In this document: one piece after another, positions 10,513-20,105 of the stretch
How positions within the stretch are numbered: the stretch's first letter is position 1
How the letters are laid out: each line of letters opens with the position of its first letter
Assembly: GCA_037102815.1 (NCBI GenBank)
Contig: BTPP01000002.1
Span: forward strand, 4,836,001-4,900,000
Direction of reading: 5' to 3'
DNA length: 64,000 nt
DNA from: Neurospora intermedia
Lineage: Eukaryota; Ascomycota; Sordariomycetes; Sordariales; Sordariaceae
The notes under the pieces: generated by a model
What the model saw: the letters and a program-made list of their open reading frames with translations, nothing else
Database searches by the model: none
What the model was told of the DNA's origin: nothing
Program-made: the position numbers and the translations under genes

Positions 10513-11454
10513 TCACAGCGCAACAACAACAACCCCCAAAAATCCAGCCACCACCATCGCAGAAGCCACCACACCCGTCACCCTCGCTGCAACACCCGCT
10601 TGCGGCTCCGACAAGGACTGCGAGCTCGTCACCCCCGCAACAGTCGTTGCCGACCCCGTGAGCGAACTCGTCACCGAACTGGTCACAGTAGCCGTCGTCG
10701 TCGACGTCATCACCCCGGTACTAGACTCCGTAGCCTTCGCAGTGCTACTTCCACCTCCACTTCCGCCACCAGCAGTCGTACCAGTACCAGTAGAAATAGC
10801 ACCAGTCGAACCAGTACCAGTAAAAGTTGCACCAGTAGAAGTAGTACCAACAGAAGTTTCACCAGTAAAAACCGCAACCGGCGCCGTACACCCTGGCCCC
10901 GTCCCCGTATCTCGCGACGTCTCCGCACAAACACTATCCAACGTATCCAGCTCCTCGCTGTGTTTGCTCACCCAGCTACTCACTCTGGACGTGTACACCC
11001 CGTACTCGCTGGACAACGTGGCGGGGAGCGTGATGGTGCATTGAGGACTTGCCACGGCCGAAGGGGCGAGCGTGTCTTTGGCTTGGTGGAGGGCGGCCGA
11101 GAGAGCAGAGCCGGGGGTGGGGATGTCGACTATGAGAGACCAGATGGCGATCATGCAGGATGCTTCGGGGCGGAAGGTGGAGGGGGAGAGGTATACTGCT
11201 TCCATATTGTTTGTTTCTGTTGCTGTTGTTGCTGTTGTTGTTGGAGTTGGAGCTGGAGCTGTTGTGGCTGGAAATGGTTCGAGGAAGGGTAGTGCTGGGG
11301 CAAGTTGGCCCTGATCGTGGGGCTCGCCGAGGACGGTGTTGGGTTCGAGGGCGGCTGCTAGTTGACGACGGGTGTTGGCACTGTGGACCGAGGCTGCGTT
11401 GGTGAGGATGAGGGAGAAGATGAAGAGGGAGATGTGATTCCACCCATGGTCCAT
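10513..11454 (-). CDS. predicted GPI-anchored Ser/Thr-rich cell-surface protein
   Basis: 313 residues if translation starts at the ATG at 11454. A longer frame runs back to 11649, but only the 11454 start puts a signal peptide (MDHGWNHISLFIFSLILTNA) at the N-terminus. The central part (about residues 85-160) is the only conserved-looking block (SCMIAIWSLIVDIPTPGSAL, with CTITLPATLSSEYGVYTSRV and a few cysteines). A long Thr/Ser/Gly-rich stalk with imperfect TGTGSTGA-type repeats follows. The C-terminal ~25 residues are hydrophobic (VVASAMVVAGFLGVVVVAL), a typical GPI-attachment signal. No enzymatic motif is visible. It is convergent with the exo-polygalacturonase, with 135 bp between stops. 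The stalk repeats are encoded by an imperfect microsatellite at about 10770-10870. Confidence 0.75.
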   Translation of the reverse strand: MDHGWNHISLFIFSLILTNAASVHSANTRRQLAAALEPNTVLGEPHDQGQLAPALPFLEPFPATTAPAPTPTTTATTATETNNMEAVYLSPSTFRPEASCMIAIWSLIVDIPTPGSALSAALHQAKDTLAPSAVASPQCTITLPATLSSEYGVYTSRVSSWVSKHSEELDTLDSVCAETSRDTGTGPGCTAPVAVFTGETSVGTTSTGATFTGTGSTGAISTGTGTTAGGGSGGGSSTAKATESSTGVMTSTTTATVTSSVTSSLTGSATTVAGVTSSQSLSEPQAGVAARVTGVVASAMVVAGFLGVVVVAL

Positions 11455-12075
11455 TGCATTTGATAGAGAGGATGAATAACTATAGGCGGTGGTTGTAGGT
11501 TTGACCGTAGTTGGGAATGCTAGTTCGTAGGTTGTGCAGTATTCGAGATTGTGAAGTGGCTTTATATAGGAAGCGTTGACGCCAGGTGAATCCGTTGACA
11601 ATTTGAGGTGAAGAGAGAAAATGGACGATGAAGAACAGATCATGGTCAAGTAAATGTCTCCGGATCTTAACGACGGAAAAAAGTATCAATGTACCACCCT
11701 TCCCCTGGTTGAAACGAAACAATTAGACAAAGAAGTCGCGATCTATAGTTAGAACATCGTACCTGGACGCTTGCTTCCTTCCTGCCACGGGAAAGGTCCG
11801 TTTCTATGAGTTCCCTCCCTTGTTTGAATTGTCATTCCAGGTAGCCGCTTCTTTCTGACCACAATAGAGGTAAGAAAGCGGTATTCCACTTGATCAGCAA
11901 TTCCAATATGAGTTCTTTTGTGTTGGGTTTTCACTCAGCCGTCTGTGCCGTTTTCTTGGGTAGTGACTTTAACTTTTGTCACAGTCAAAGCGGGTTCACT
12001 GTAGTCAAGGTTTGCGGTATCAATTTGGGTTCTCAGAGCGTGTTGGCTGGGAAAGTAAAACAACAACAACAACAA

Positions 12076-12137
<62 letters not shown>

Positions 12138-12253
12138 AAACAAGTCATCGCTCCCATACTTTGTGTGAAACCAACACCAGCCTTGCAGCTTGTCTCTAGT
12201 AAGACGGCTTAAGCCCTCGCTTTACATTTCAGCCGCTATAGCCGTATGAGCAG
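11455..12253. other. spacer between the 5' side of the GPI-protein gene and the 3' end of the GNAT gene
   Basis: 799 bp. The part next to 11454 is the promoter/5' UTR of the GPI-protein gene, with a TATATA-like element near 11565 on the minus strand. It also holds the poly(A) block listed separately. No gene is seen. Confidence 0.5.
12061..12135 (+). repeat. (CAA)n followed by a 59-nt A homopolymer
   Basis: Five CAA triplets with a trailing C (12061-12076) run directly into an uninterrupted A tract at 12077-12135. It lies about 120 bp beyond the stop of the minus-strand GNAT gene. Tracts of this length are unstable and often mis-assembled, so the exact length should not be trusted. Confidence 0.95.
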
Positions 12254-13071
12254 CTACAGATTTGCCAATTTCCCATCCACGATAGAAACATACTTCATCG
12301 CTTGAAGAGCAAGTTTTTCATCTTCTCCGAGGACCTGAATGATGACGGTAGCAAGGTGATCGAACCCCAGCCGTGTGTACAGGTGATATCCCATAGGACT
12401 CGCCATGACCGAGATATCCTTCAAGGACTCTCTGCGAATGACGTCCATTCCCCATTTGCAAAGCCTAGTCGCGTGGCCGCGTCTCTGGAAGTCTGGTAAG
12501 GTTGCCAGGATCTGAAGATGAAGCTGCTCCGGCCCAATGTTCCCGAAATACTTCTTGTAGGCCTTGGCCTGACCATTGTGAAAGGCATCGAAGTGTTGCT
12601 GGTTGGCATCTCTACGTGTGCTGCCTCCTCGCTTGTCAACTTCACGATTAGCTATTTCCAAGCAGTTAGTGCAAAGCTGATGGTTTAGAGGGGCATGGAT
12701 AAATACTTGCGGTCCTGGGGGACGTAGAGTGGTCCATCTTTGCGTTTGTTCAGATACGAGACATCCCATACGCCAATGGAGACGACCTTGAGCTTCTCGC
12801 TGCCGGTGGGGTCAACGTCTTCAATCACCATGACTGTCCAGTCATCAAACAAAGGGTCTAGGAAGTATTCGAATAACATGCGCGTGTACTTGTAGTGGTC
12901 CTCAGGAAATTCTTTCCGCAGAGGGAAACGGTAGTCCCATTGCGGGTCGAGGGGCATTGTCTTGATGATGACATTGGTGATGGCATCAACGTCTGACGGG
13001 AGTCCAAGCCTGATCATGACAGTTCTTTTGAGTAGTGATCGTTTGAAGAATACCTTAGTTGAGGCTCCCAC
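12254..13071 (-). CDS. GNAT-family N-acetyltransferase (fungal type)
   Basis: Two exons on the minus strand, 13071-12711 and 12651-12254, giving 252 residues. The junction works only with a GC-AG intron: GCAAGT donor at 12710-12705, CACTAAC branch, TAG acceptor ending at 12652. It produces YVPQDPNREVDKRGGSTRRDAN, which reads like the continuous conserved segment of fungal GNATs. The obvious GT donor three bases further in gives the wrong phase. The acetyl-CoA-binding motif is QILATLPDFQRRGHATRLCKWG, followed by HLYTRLGF. Members transfer an acetyl group from acetyl-CoA to an unknown amine. Translation may start at the upstream ATG (13071) or more likely at Met19 (13017), where the conserved IRLGLPSDVDAIT begins. 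Confidence 0.85.
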
Positions 13072-14440
13072 TGAGCAACTACTACCATATCCGACCTAAA
13101 AGTCCAGCGCGGGGAAAGAGGGACATTGAGCGAGCCTTATTACCTCCCACTGGCTGAGTTTTTTTGGCTGACAGCCTGACCGATGGTTGTGACGAACAGA
13201 TCATCCAGGCATTCCGCCTATTCTGTTGAGCTTTGTTCAGACTCGCCTGCCGTCGCACCTTTTCTTATGCAAGTATGCGGGACAGCCTCGACTGGATAGT
13301 TTGGGCGGTGTAACTTGTCCAACGAACGGCAAACACATTTAATCATGGACATTGCCGTATCAAGATTCCCTTGGATTCCAGATTGAAGCGTTTCGGTGAC
13401 TCGGTGAACGAGCCGAGGCAATGGTTGTTGGTAGTTGCAAACGGAAATGCGTGTCAAAGAAGGTGGACGTGTTTTAGTGTCGAAAACTTCAGATATCCGA
13501 CCACATGGCTGACCGATATGCCATGGTACATGGTGATGAGTTCAGCCTCAGCCGCCAACAAGGACCTACTGTGTAAAGAATTGAAGGTTGAGAAAACGAC
13601 GGGAAGATGAGATGGAATTCGGTGATGTGATTGGGTAATTGTGAGCTGATACAAGAAATAACCATACTCATAGTAATACTCTAAGGCTAAAGCCGCACTT
13701 TTTTGTAGGTGGGTAACGCCTCAGCAGGAAATTGTCAAAGAAGCAGCCGCTACCAACCGCTGACGGCTGCCACCCACCTTCATGAAACTTCTGCAGTTCA
13801 GCCCAGGGTATGTGCCATGATGCACTGAATGTAACATTTCAACGAACCAATCCGGGCAACTCAACCCCTCCAACCTGAGAACGACAACACAACCCCGAAC
13901 TGCCCAGTCCCATCGAAACCGTAAGGCGGATCCTGCATGACACCATACCCAGAAAGGAATTGCGGCGAGCAGGAAATTCCTAATATGATATGGATGTGCC
14001 GGATACCTATCATAGGTACCGCGATGACGGGCGAGAAGCCTGGCTGGGGGAAATGACGAGACGAGCCACAACTTTCCGCGTGGCGCCCTCGCTTTGTGCC
14101 TCTTGGGAAACCGGGCATTCACGTCGAATCTTCAAGAGTGTCCGGGAAGGAGTCCTAGGTGACACATTAAGCCTCCAACACTCAAGCACCAGCTCTCCAA
14201 CTTTTCGTTTGCCTACATAACAAGCTGGGACCGAAGACCCCGGGGGAATCATAAAGAAGTGAAGTGTCCAGGTATGTCGGTTGGGTGTTTCACGATGCAC
14301 AACTTTGCAACCATTTTGACACGAATATTGCAGTCCAACCTCCTCATCGGCTCACCTCCTTGGGGTTCCGCAGCCTTGTCCCATATTATCCACGCTAATT
14401 CAATAACCGCTATGTAGCTGGAACAGCCACCTGCCCAAAG
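13072..14440. promoter_or_regulatory. divergent intergenic region between GNAT and Zn-Cys regulator genes
   Basis: 1369 bp between two divergent genes, presumably carrying both promoters. ORFs on both strands are at most 133 codons without domains. No tRNA, repeat or strong TATA box was noticed. Confidence 0.4.
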
Positions 14441-17323
14441 TTGGACAAGATGGAATTTCAACCCCCCACCGACCATTTGGGTCCCTTTCCCCATTCGTCC
14501 TTCTTCGAAAATTCCCTCGTGGGGTCAGCAGAGCCTTATGACGACTCGGACCCAGACCTCTTTCCCGTCTCTTTTCCCATTCCTTCTGGTCTCTGGCCAG
14601 ATTTGTATTGGGAAGGGATCGGTTTCAACGATTCACCCGGCGCCGCTTACCCTTCCTCTTCTCGTATTCCTGGGCCGAGACCGACTCATCAGGCAGCTCT
14701 CTTGAATCTAATCCCACTCCCTGCTCCGGCATTAGCACCGAGACTCCCCAACCCCTCGAGCCAAGCTTATCTGGAACCTCATGGCATCGTATCTGATCAG
14801 GCTTTCGACTTTCATGCATCTTCCAATGCAGGACTGGCACCATCACCATGCGACATCATCCATCCACCCCAAATGATTGGCGCTGATACCTACTCTAGCC
14901 TGCCTCGAGGGACTTCCGGAAGCGGAGAAGACGACGGCTTCTATTCAGCGCCTCCAGGCTATCGATTGCCTACTTCAGAGAGTCATCACAAAGTTCAAAA
15001 CTGGGATCTCGTGGCGAAGCAACCCATAACAAACTTGAACAGTGCAAATCTTGGACAGCACCAACATTTATACGGCGCCTTTCATCTGAACCCTAACCAA
15101 TTGTCATCAAGCATAAACAATGCACCTACGTTGGCAGATGCTGTATCATCGTCCCAGCCATGGCAACCTGTTGGAGCCTCAGGACATAGTGGTTGGCCGG
15201 ATCAAGAAAATGGAAGCCATCTCATCCAGGAGTGTGTTGATGAGTTGACAGATGCAGGGAATCAGTGGCACGGTTCTCAAGAGGATCTTTACAACTGGGT
15301 AACACAGCCTTGCGACGGGTATGACAGGCATGATGTGGATCGCGAGTCAATTGGGTTTGACCACTCTGTGGGGGTCCATTCTCCTCTTGATGGATTTGGA
15401 AGCCTGATACCATACTCAACATCATGTACGCCACAGTTGAGAGACGACCCACGAACCCCGTCTTTGTCGACAAGTGCCACCACTCCTGCGTCGACTGGCA
15501 ATTCTGACCCGCCCACCCCAGAGCCCAGCTTGCCAAAGACCATAACCAAGAGCCAGCCAGCGACTTTCCAGTTCGTTCAGTACACTGCTGGCAGCGACAT
15601 AGGTGATAGGACCTCCAAAAAGCGGCTGACTCATGACGATGATGACAAAGACGGTTCAGCCAAGATTGTTAGGCAAGATGTCATGAGAGATCAAGAAGGG
15701 ACAGTCAACGGTTATCAGTTCGTCTTGCACCCTCAGGAGAAACCCGTCAAAAGGGCTAAGAAAACCGAAGAGCAGAAGACAACCATTAAGTTGGCCCGAA
15801 AGAATGGGGTTTGTTATTGGTGTAAGGAGAAGAAGAGAAAGGTAAAGTTGCAGCCTCATCACCGTTTTGATTCATACCCATGTACTAATCTCAGCGCAGT
15901 GTGACCTTTACGCGAAAGGTCCCTTTGAAAGCTGTGGAATATGTGCGACTCAGAAGACATACAAGGGAGTTCTACGAATGCCCTGCTTCAGATCGACATT
16001 AGCGGATATGCTGTTCTTTCGTGCAGGCATGTCCAAATCCTCGAACAAAGCCGATCCAAGTTGAAATGCATGCTAACAATACGCAATATTTTGCAGGCCC
16101 AGCGGTCAATGAACCACTTTTCATCAAGCGGGAATCGGTTTTCAGGCTTACGGACTTCTCGAAACCTGATGTTGGCGTCATTAAGCTGGAGCTCACACAG
16201 AACATTGGCAAACATCATTTGGTGGTGTACGCCTCCCAGTTCGAGCCACTGCCGGGAGACAAACTGTCTTACACGCCAACGGACAGAAGGACGGGACGAA
16301 AGCACACTATACCAATGCCCCATTTCTGTCTGACCAATTACGACGAGGTTCATTCTAACATAAGGGAGTATTTCCGCTCGTCCAAACACGACTACCTGCA
16401 CATGCTCAAGGGCAATGGTGGTCTCACTTGGGATATTGTATCCATGGCCATCGAATACGCCAAAACTAAAAAGGTAAATTTCCTTCCCCAAATACACTTG
16501 TCCAGTCTTGCTAACCGGACCAGGATTCACTTGTTGATACGGCCCTTAATCTCTGGGTTATTTGTAGGATGATTGAAGACCCGTGGGAATTACTGGAGAA
16601 CAATGAACTCGGTGTTTCCCGCGTGAATCTGCCTGGAACCAAATTCCATGGCAAAATCCCAATTCCTCCAATGATGGACACTCAGCTGGACCAGGTCATA
16701 ATTCAGACTGTTCTGAATCATCTCCGAGGCCAGCTCATCGGTTTGTTTGAGAGGAATATCTCTCCAGCAAAGCCTGAGACTTGGTTCGAAACCTTTCTTG
16801 CCTCGTTCATCATGCTCACTCACATCGAACGGTTGGCGGCACATTCTGTCCGACATGCCGAGACCCACACAATGCCGGTCGGTAATAGATGATCAGTACC
16901 AGTACACATGACTGTATGCTGACATTGAGGCAGACCAAATACTCCAACACCACGTTCCTTGAGCAGGCTTTCTATACTGCAAAGATCATCCTCTCGCGTT
17001 TCCACTACGCGTGTAATGGGTCTGTACCGTTGGGCCTTGACTGGAAAGACTCCCAGGTCTCGTCGATGGCCAAGCTTGGGCCAAAAGAAGTTGAATTCAT
17101 GCAGAGAATACAGAAGGAATTCAAGAAGAGAGGTACGTTTGGGAATGTCTGATTCATTGAGCAATTTGAGATACAGTGATCACTGACCTTCCCCGCTACA
17201 GAACAAGATCTTCGCAATCTCCGCTCCAAACAAGAATACGAGACTGACGGGCATTGGTATCATCAGCTATTTACCAAAGACTGGGACACGTCCCCTGTCA
17301 AAGTAAAGGACCCGTATGAGTAA
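14441..17323 (+). CDS. fungal Zn-Cys cluster transcription-regulator-like protein
   Basis: Six exons: 14441-15841, 15900-16026, 16097-16473, 16524-16877, 16934-17132 and 17202-17323; 859 residues. Residues 1 to about 440 are a disordered Pro/Ser/Gln region. A nuclear-localisation-like stretch (KRAKK) precedes the cysteine cluster C458-x2-C461-x6-C468-x10-C479-x2-C482-x13-C496, which an intron splits after KEKKRK. This approximates Zn(II)2Cys6, but the last spacing (13) is long. The C-terminal ~350 residues (GPAVNEPLFIKRE, LWVICRMIEDPWELL, FLEQAFYTAKIILSRF, GHWYHQLFTKDW) match an all-helical domain found in many uncharacterised fungal C6-type regulators. A DNA-binding nuclear role is inferred; target unknown. 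The intron at 16027-16096 appears to use a GC donor (CAG/GCATGT); a weak GT donor at 16021 would delete two residues (Ala-Gly) and place Arg before Pro-Ala. The 16878 donor (GTCGGT) is also weak. Confidence 0.8.
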
Positions 17324-18735
17324 CTGGTTGACCGAAACTCTCGGGTAGGGGTTGGACAGCGCTTTCCTGTTGTAGTGGCATACAACGGGGACTCTGTTCT
17401 CAGCACCAGTACCAGAAACTAGATAGACAAAACCTAGCAATTCCACGCATGGCGGCTTAAAAAGTAACTCATTTCTTGAAGAATGGTGTAGATCGTGATG
17501 AAAGCATGACAAATTTGATACCCACACTCCAATGCGTACTAGTGTCGTTCATCTCGGTGACCGCGGTCAAAAGTCAGCTGGCATGGCAGCCTGTGAGTCG
17601 GGGTGGCAGCCTGAGGTAAGGGTAAAACAACCCACAAGTCACTTATTCAAAGACCCATGCTCGCCTGAAACAAGACACATGAGACCAAATAAAAGATTAG
17701 GTAAACCAGCCCGCTACCGGTCGCCAAGATTCAATAAAGGACCGTTGCAAGGCTGTGAAGGGATTATAATACTCCGAAAACACATCGGCTAGAGTGCCGT
17801 CTGGATACTTCTATACAGTAATTGTCCAAATTCAAGATCAGAGGTGGCACAAAGACGCTTAGATGCGTAGTAGGAGTATAGCCAAGGTATATTGTCAAAG
17901 GTCTCAACTTTGTTGTCCAAGACGAGCCATGGTATGATATCCCGTGGTTGGCTCAATCAGATACTCGTCATCCAATCAATTATCATCGTTTCACGCAAGG
18001 GGCTATCTACGTTTCGTACCCCAAGTGCGACTCTCTCTGTTCACCGTTCCGTCAGCCCTATTTGCACGACGTAGGACTTGTGCGAAGAACCGTGCTTATC
18101 TGCATGCGGTTGTTCGGCTCAAGACGAACCCCTTGGTTATTTGAGGCTCTGCTCGAAGAAGATCATTGGTCTGCCCTATGACTGCCTCATGGAACCAGGT
18201 GGAGAGCAAGTGGAGGCTCAGACTCAGTTCTCGGTGTTTGAAGCCCGAGTCTCCAATCATGTTTGTTCAATTTCTTATCGATGCGGCTCTGTGAGCCAGG
18301 CGCTTTAGGAACTTCAGCTGTTCACACTGAGCTGAGGACTCCTTGTTGACTCACTTCAGGTTGGTTCGATGCGGCTATGTGGTTTTTCGGTGTCCGGGGG
18401 GAGAGGACTTGAGGCTCTGATGACGACATGATCGAGATTTCTTTACGCACCGAACTTGAGGCTCTGCGGAAAATTCGGCTTCGAGAACTTCTAGGTAGGT
18501 AGCAAAGTGAACCTTGAGATGAGCCTTGAAGGTGGTTTAAGCCTTGAGGAGTCTGGATATATAAAGGTGAGGCTTTACAAGAGTTTGTGAAGATGGAATA
18601 CAGCACATAGCATCATCATTACAGCTTCACCGGCTCTCAACTGGACATTTCAAGAACATCAGAACCTCTATTTTACATATTTTGAGGCCACAGAACCTAC
18701 CCAACTCTTCGATACACTCTAGTTACCCAAACACA
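17324..18735. other. spacer and repeat-rich promoter of the dioxygenase gene
   Basis: 1412 bp without a supported gene. The 3' half, before the dioxygenase, carries three exact copies of TTGAGGCTCTG and two of TCGATGCGGCT (listed separately). A TATA box, TATATAAA at 18558-18565, lies about 170 bp before the start. One TAGGTAGGTA copy is at 18492-18501. Confidence 0.55.
18141..18466 (+). repeat. short direct repeats in the dioxygenase promoter
   Basis: TTGAGGCTCTG occurs exactly at 18141-18151, 18409-18419 and 18456-18466. TCGATGCGGCT occurs at about 18279 and 18367. Related pieces (GGAGGCTCAG near 18210, GTGAGGCTTT near 18569) lie around them. The copies are unevenly spaced, so this is a motif array rather than a tandem satellite. 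They may be transcription-factor sites or remnants of local duplication. Confidence 0.7.
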
Positions 18736-20105
18736 ATGGCCTGCCCCCTTCAGTCCACTCGCGCTTGCAATCTGGCACTGCCACAAAAGGACACCAACCC
18801 GATCGTTCGTCCAGACATTGACTGGATCCCCTCTTACAAAGTCTTCAAGGAACGTGTACAACGCCTGGCAGCACAGCACCTCAACCGTCCCACCACCCTT
18901 CCTGCTGGATGGCCTGCAAAGATCACATCCGAACGTGTCTGGTCCGGGTCTGACTTTAAGTCGGAGGACGACTACGTGGTCAAGCTCAGCCAAGAGGACA
19001 TTCAGGAGATTGAGAGTGCACTGGAGTTTTTCAAGAGTAAGATATCGTCACATTGCTATCTATCTTATAGGTGATGCATTCAAGCCCCTAGCTAACGCTT
19101 CTTGTTTCTACAGCTCTTGACCTCGGCCCTGACGATGTTTCCAAGAACAACTTCCCCCTTCCCAACCTCGGCCCCAAGCTCGAAGAAGTCTCCGACATCA
19201 TCCATAACGGCCGCGGCTTCGTCGTCCTCCGCGGTCTCAACCCCGACAAGTACTCAAGCACGGACAACATCCTGCTCTACCTCGGCGTCACCAGCTACAT
19301 TGCCGAGACCCGCGGGATGCAGGACTTTGACGGGCGCATGATCCTCCACATCCAAGCCGTCCGCAAAGAAAGCGACGTCGCCCAACACGGCAGCATGCCC
19401 AACTCGCCCTACGTCAACCGCGCACAGCCGTTCCACACCGACCTCTGCGACGTCCTGTCTCTCTACGCTCTGGGCGTGGCCAAGTATGGCGGTGAATCAT
19501 TTCTGGCCTCATCAGCGACCATCTACAACGAGATTGCGCGCCTGCGGCCGGACGTGATTCATGTTTTGGCTCGGGACGACTGGCCGTTTGACGAGTTTTA
19601 CAAGAACCAGTATCACACACGGCCGCTTCTCTATAACTTTTCCAGCGTCGATGGAAGAGGAAAGAAACATGAACATGGTCCAGGCTTCCAATTCTCCCGC
19701 CGCCCGCTCACAGGCGCGCACTTCTCGCCTCACCACCCCCTGGTCCCGGCCATGAGCGAGGTCCAAGCCGAGGCGCTCGACATGGTGTATTTCCTGGCCA
19801 AGGAACACGCGCTCGCGATCGAGCTGCAAAAGGGGGACATGCAGATCTTTAACAACTTTGCCATGTTGCATGCTAGAAGCAGCTTCGTGGATGAAGGAGA
19901 AGACAACAAGAGACATATGCTGAGGCTGTGGTTGCGGAATGAGCAAAAGATGTGGAGGAGCGACTCGGAAGGGCTGGACAAGGTCGGGAGAGAGGTGTAT
20001 GAGTGGGATAAGGAGGAGTGGAGGAGGGAGGTGGGGACCAAGTGGGATATTGAGCAGAGTCCGCCTGAGTTGAGGGTGGATTTCAAGAGGGCTAGTTGTG
20101 CTTGA
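18736..20105 (+). CDS. TauD/TfdA-like Fe(II)/2-oxoglutarate-dependent dioxygenase
   Basis: Two exons, 18736-19036 and 19114-20105 (GTAAGA donor, GCTAAC branch, CAG acceptor); 430 residues. The N-terminal ~100 residues (WPAKITSERVWSGSDFKSEDDYVVKLSQEDI) form the extension typical of fungal TauD-like proteins. The iron-binding facial triad is His208 and Asp210 (FHTD) plus His353 (MLHARSSF). Arg371 in RLWLRN is placed to bind 2-oxoglutarate. The FVVLRGL strand at about 136-142 is the usual start of the jelly-roll core. The family couples oxidative decarboxylation of 2-oxoglutarate to substrate hydroxylation, for example of taurine or related compounds; the substrate here is unknown. An in-frame upstream ATG at 18682 exists, but the ACACA-ATG-GCC context favours 18736. 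No targeting signal is evident, so cytosolic action is likely. Confidence 0.88.

Noticed and set aside
10513-11300. Several plus-strand ORFs rich in Pro, Thr and Arg opposite the GPI-protein gene
   Set aside because: Reverse-strand readings of the Ser/Thr-rich repeats; no homology features.
11455-11649. N-terminal extension of the GPI-anchored protein to 11649
   Set aside because: Starting at 11454 places a proper signal peptide at the N-terminus; the extension would bury it behind 65 polar residues.
12652-12706. GT donor (GTATTT) for the GNAT intron
   Set aside because: Gives phase 2 and no acceptor nearby that keeps conserved sequence; the GC donor solves it.
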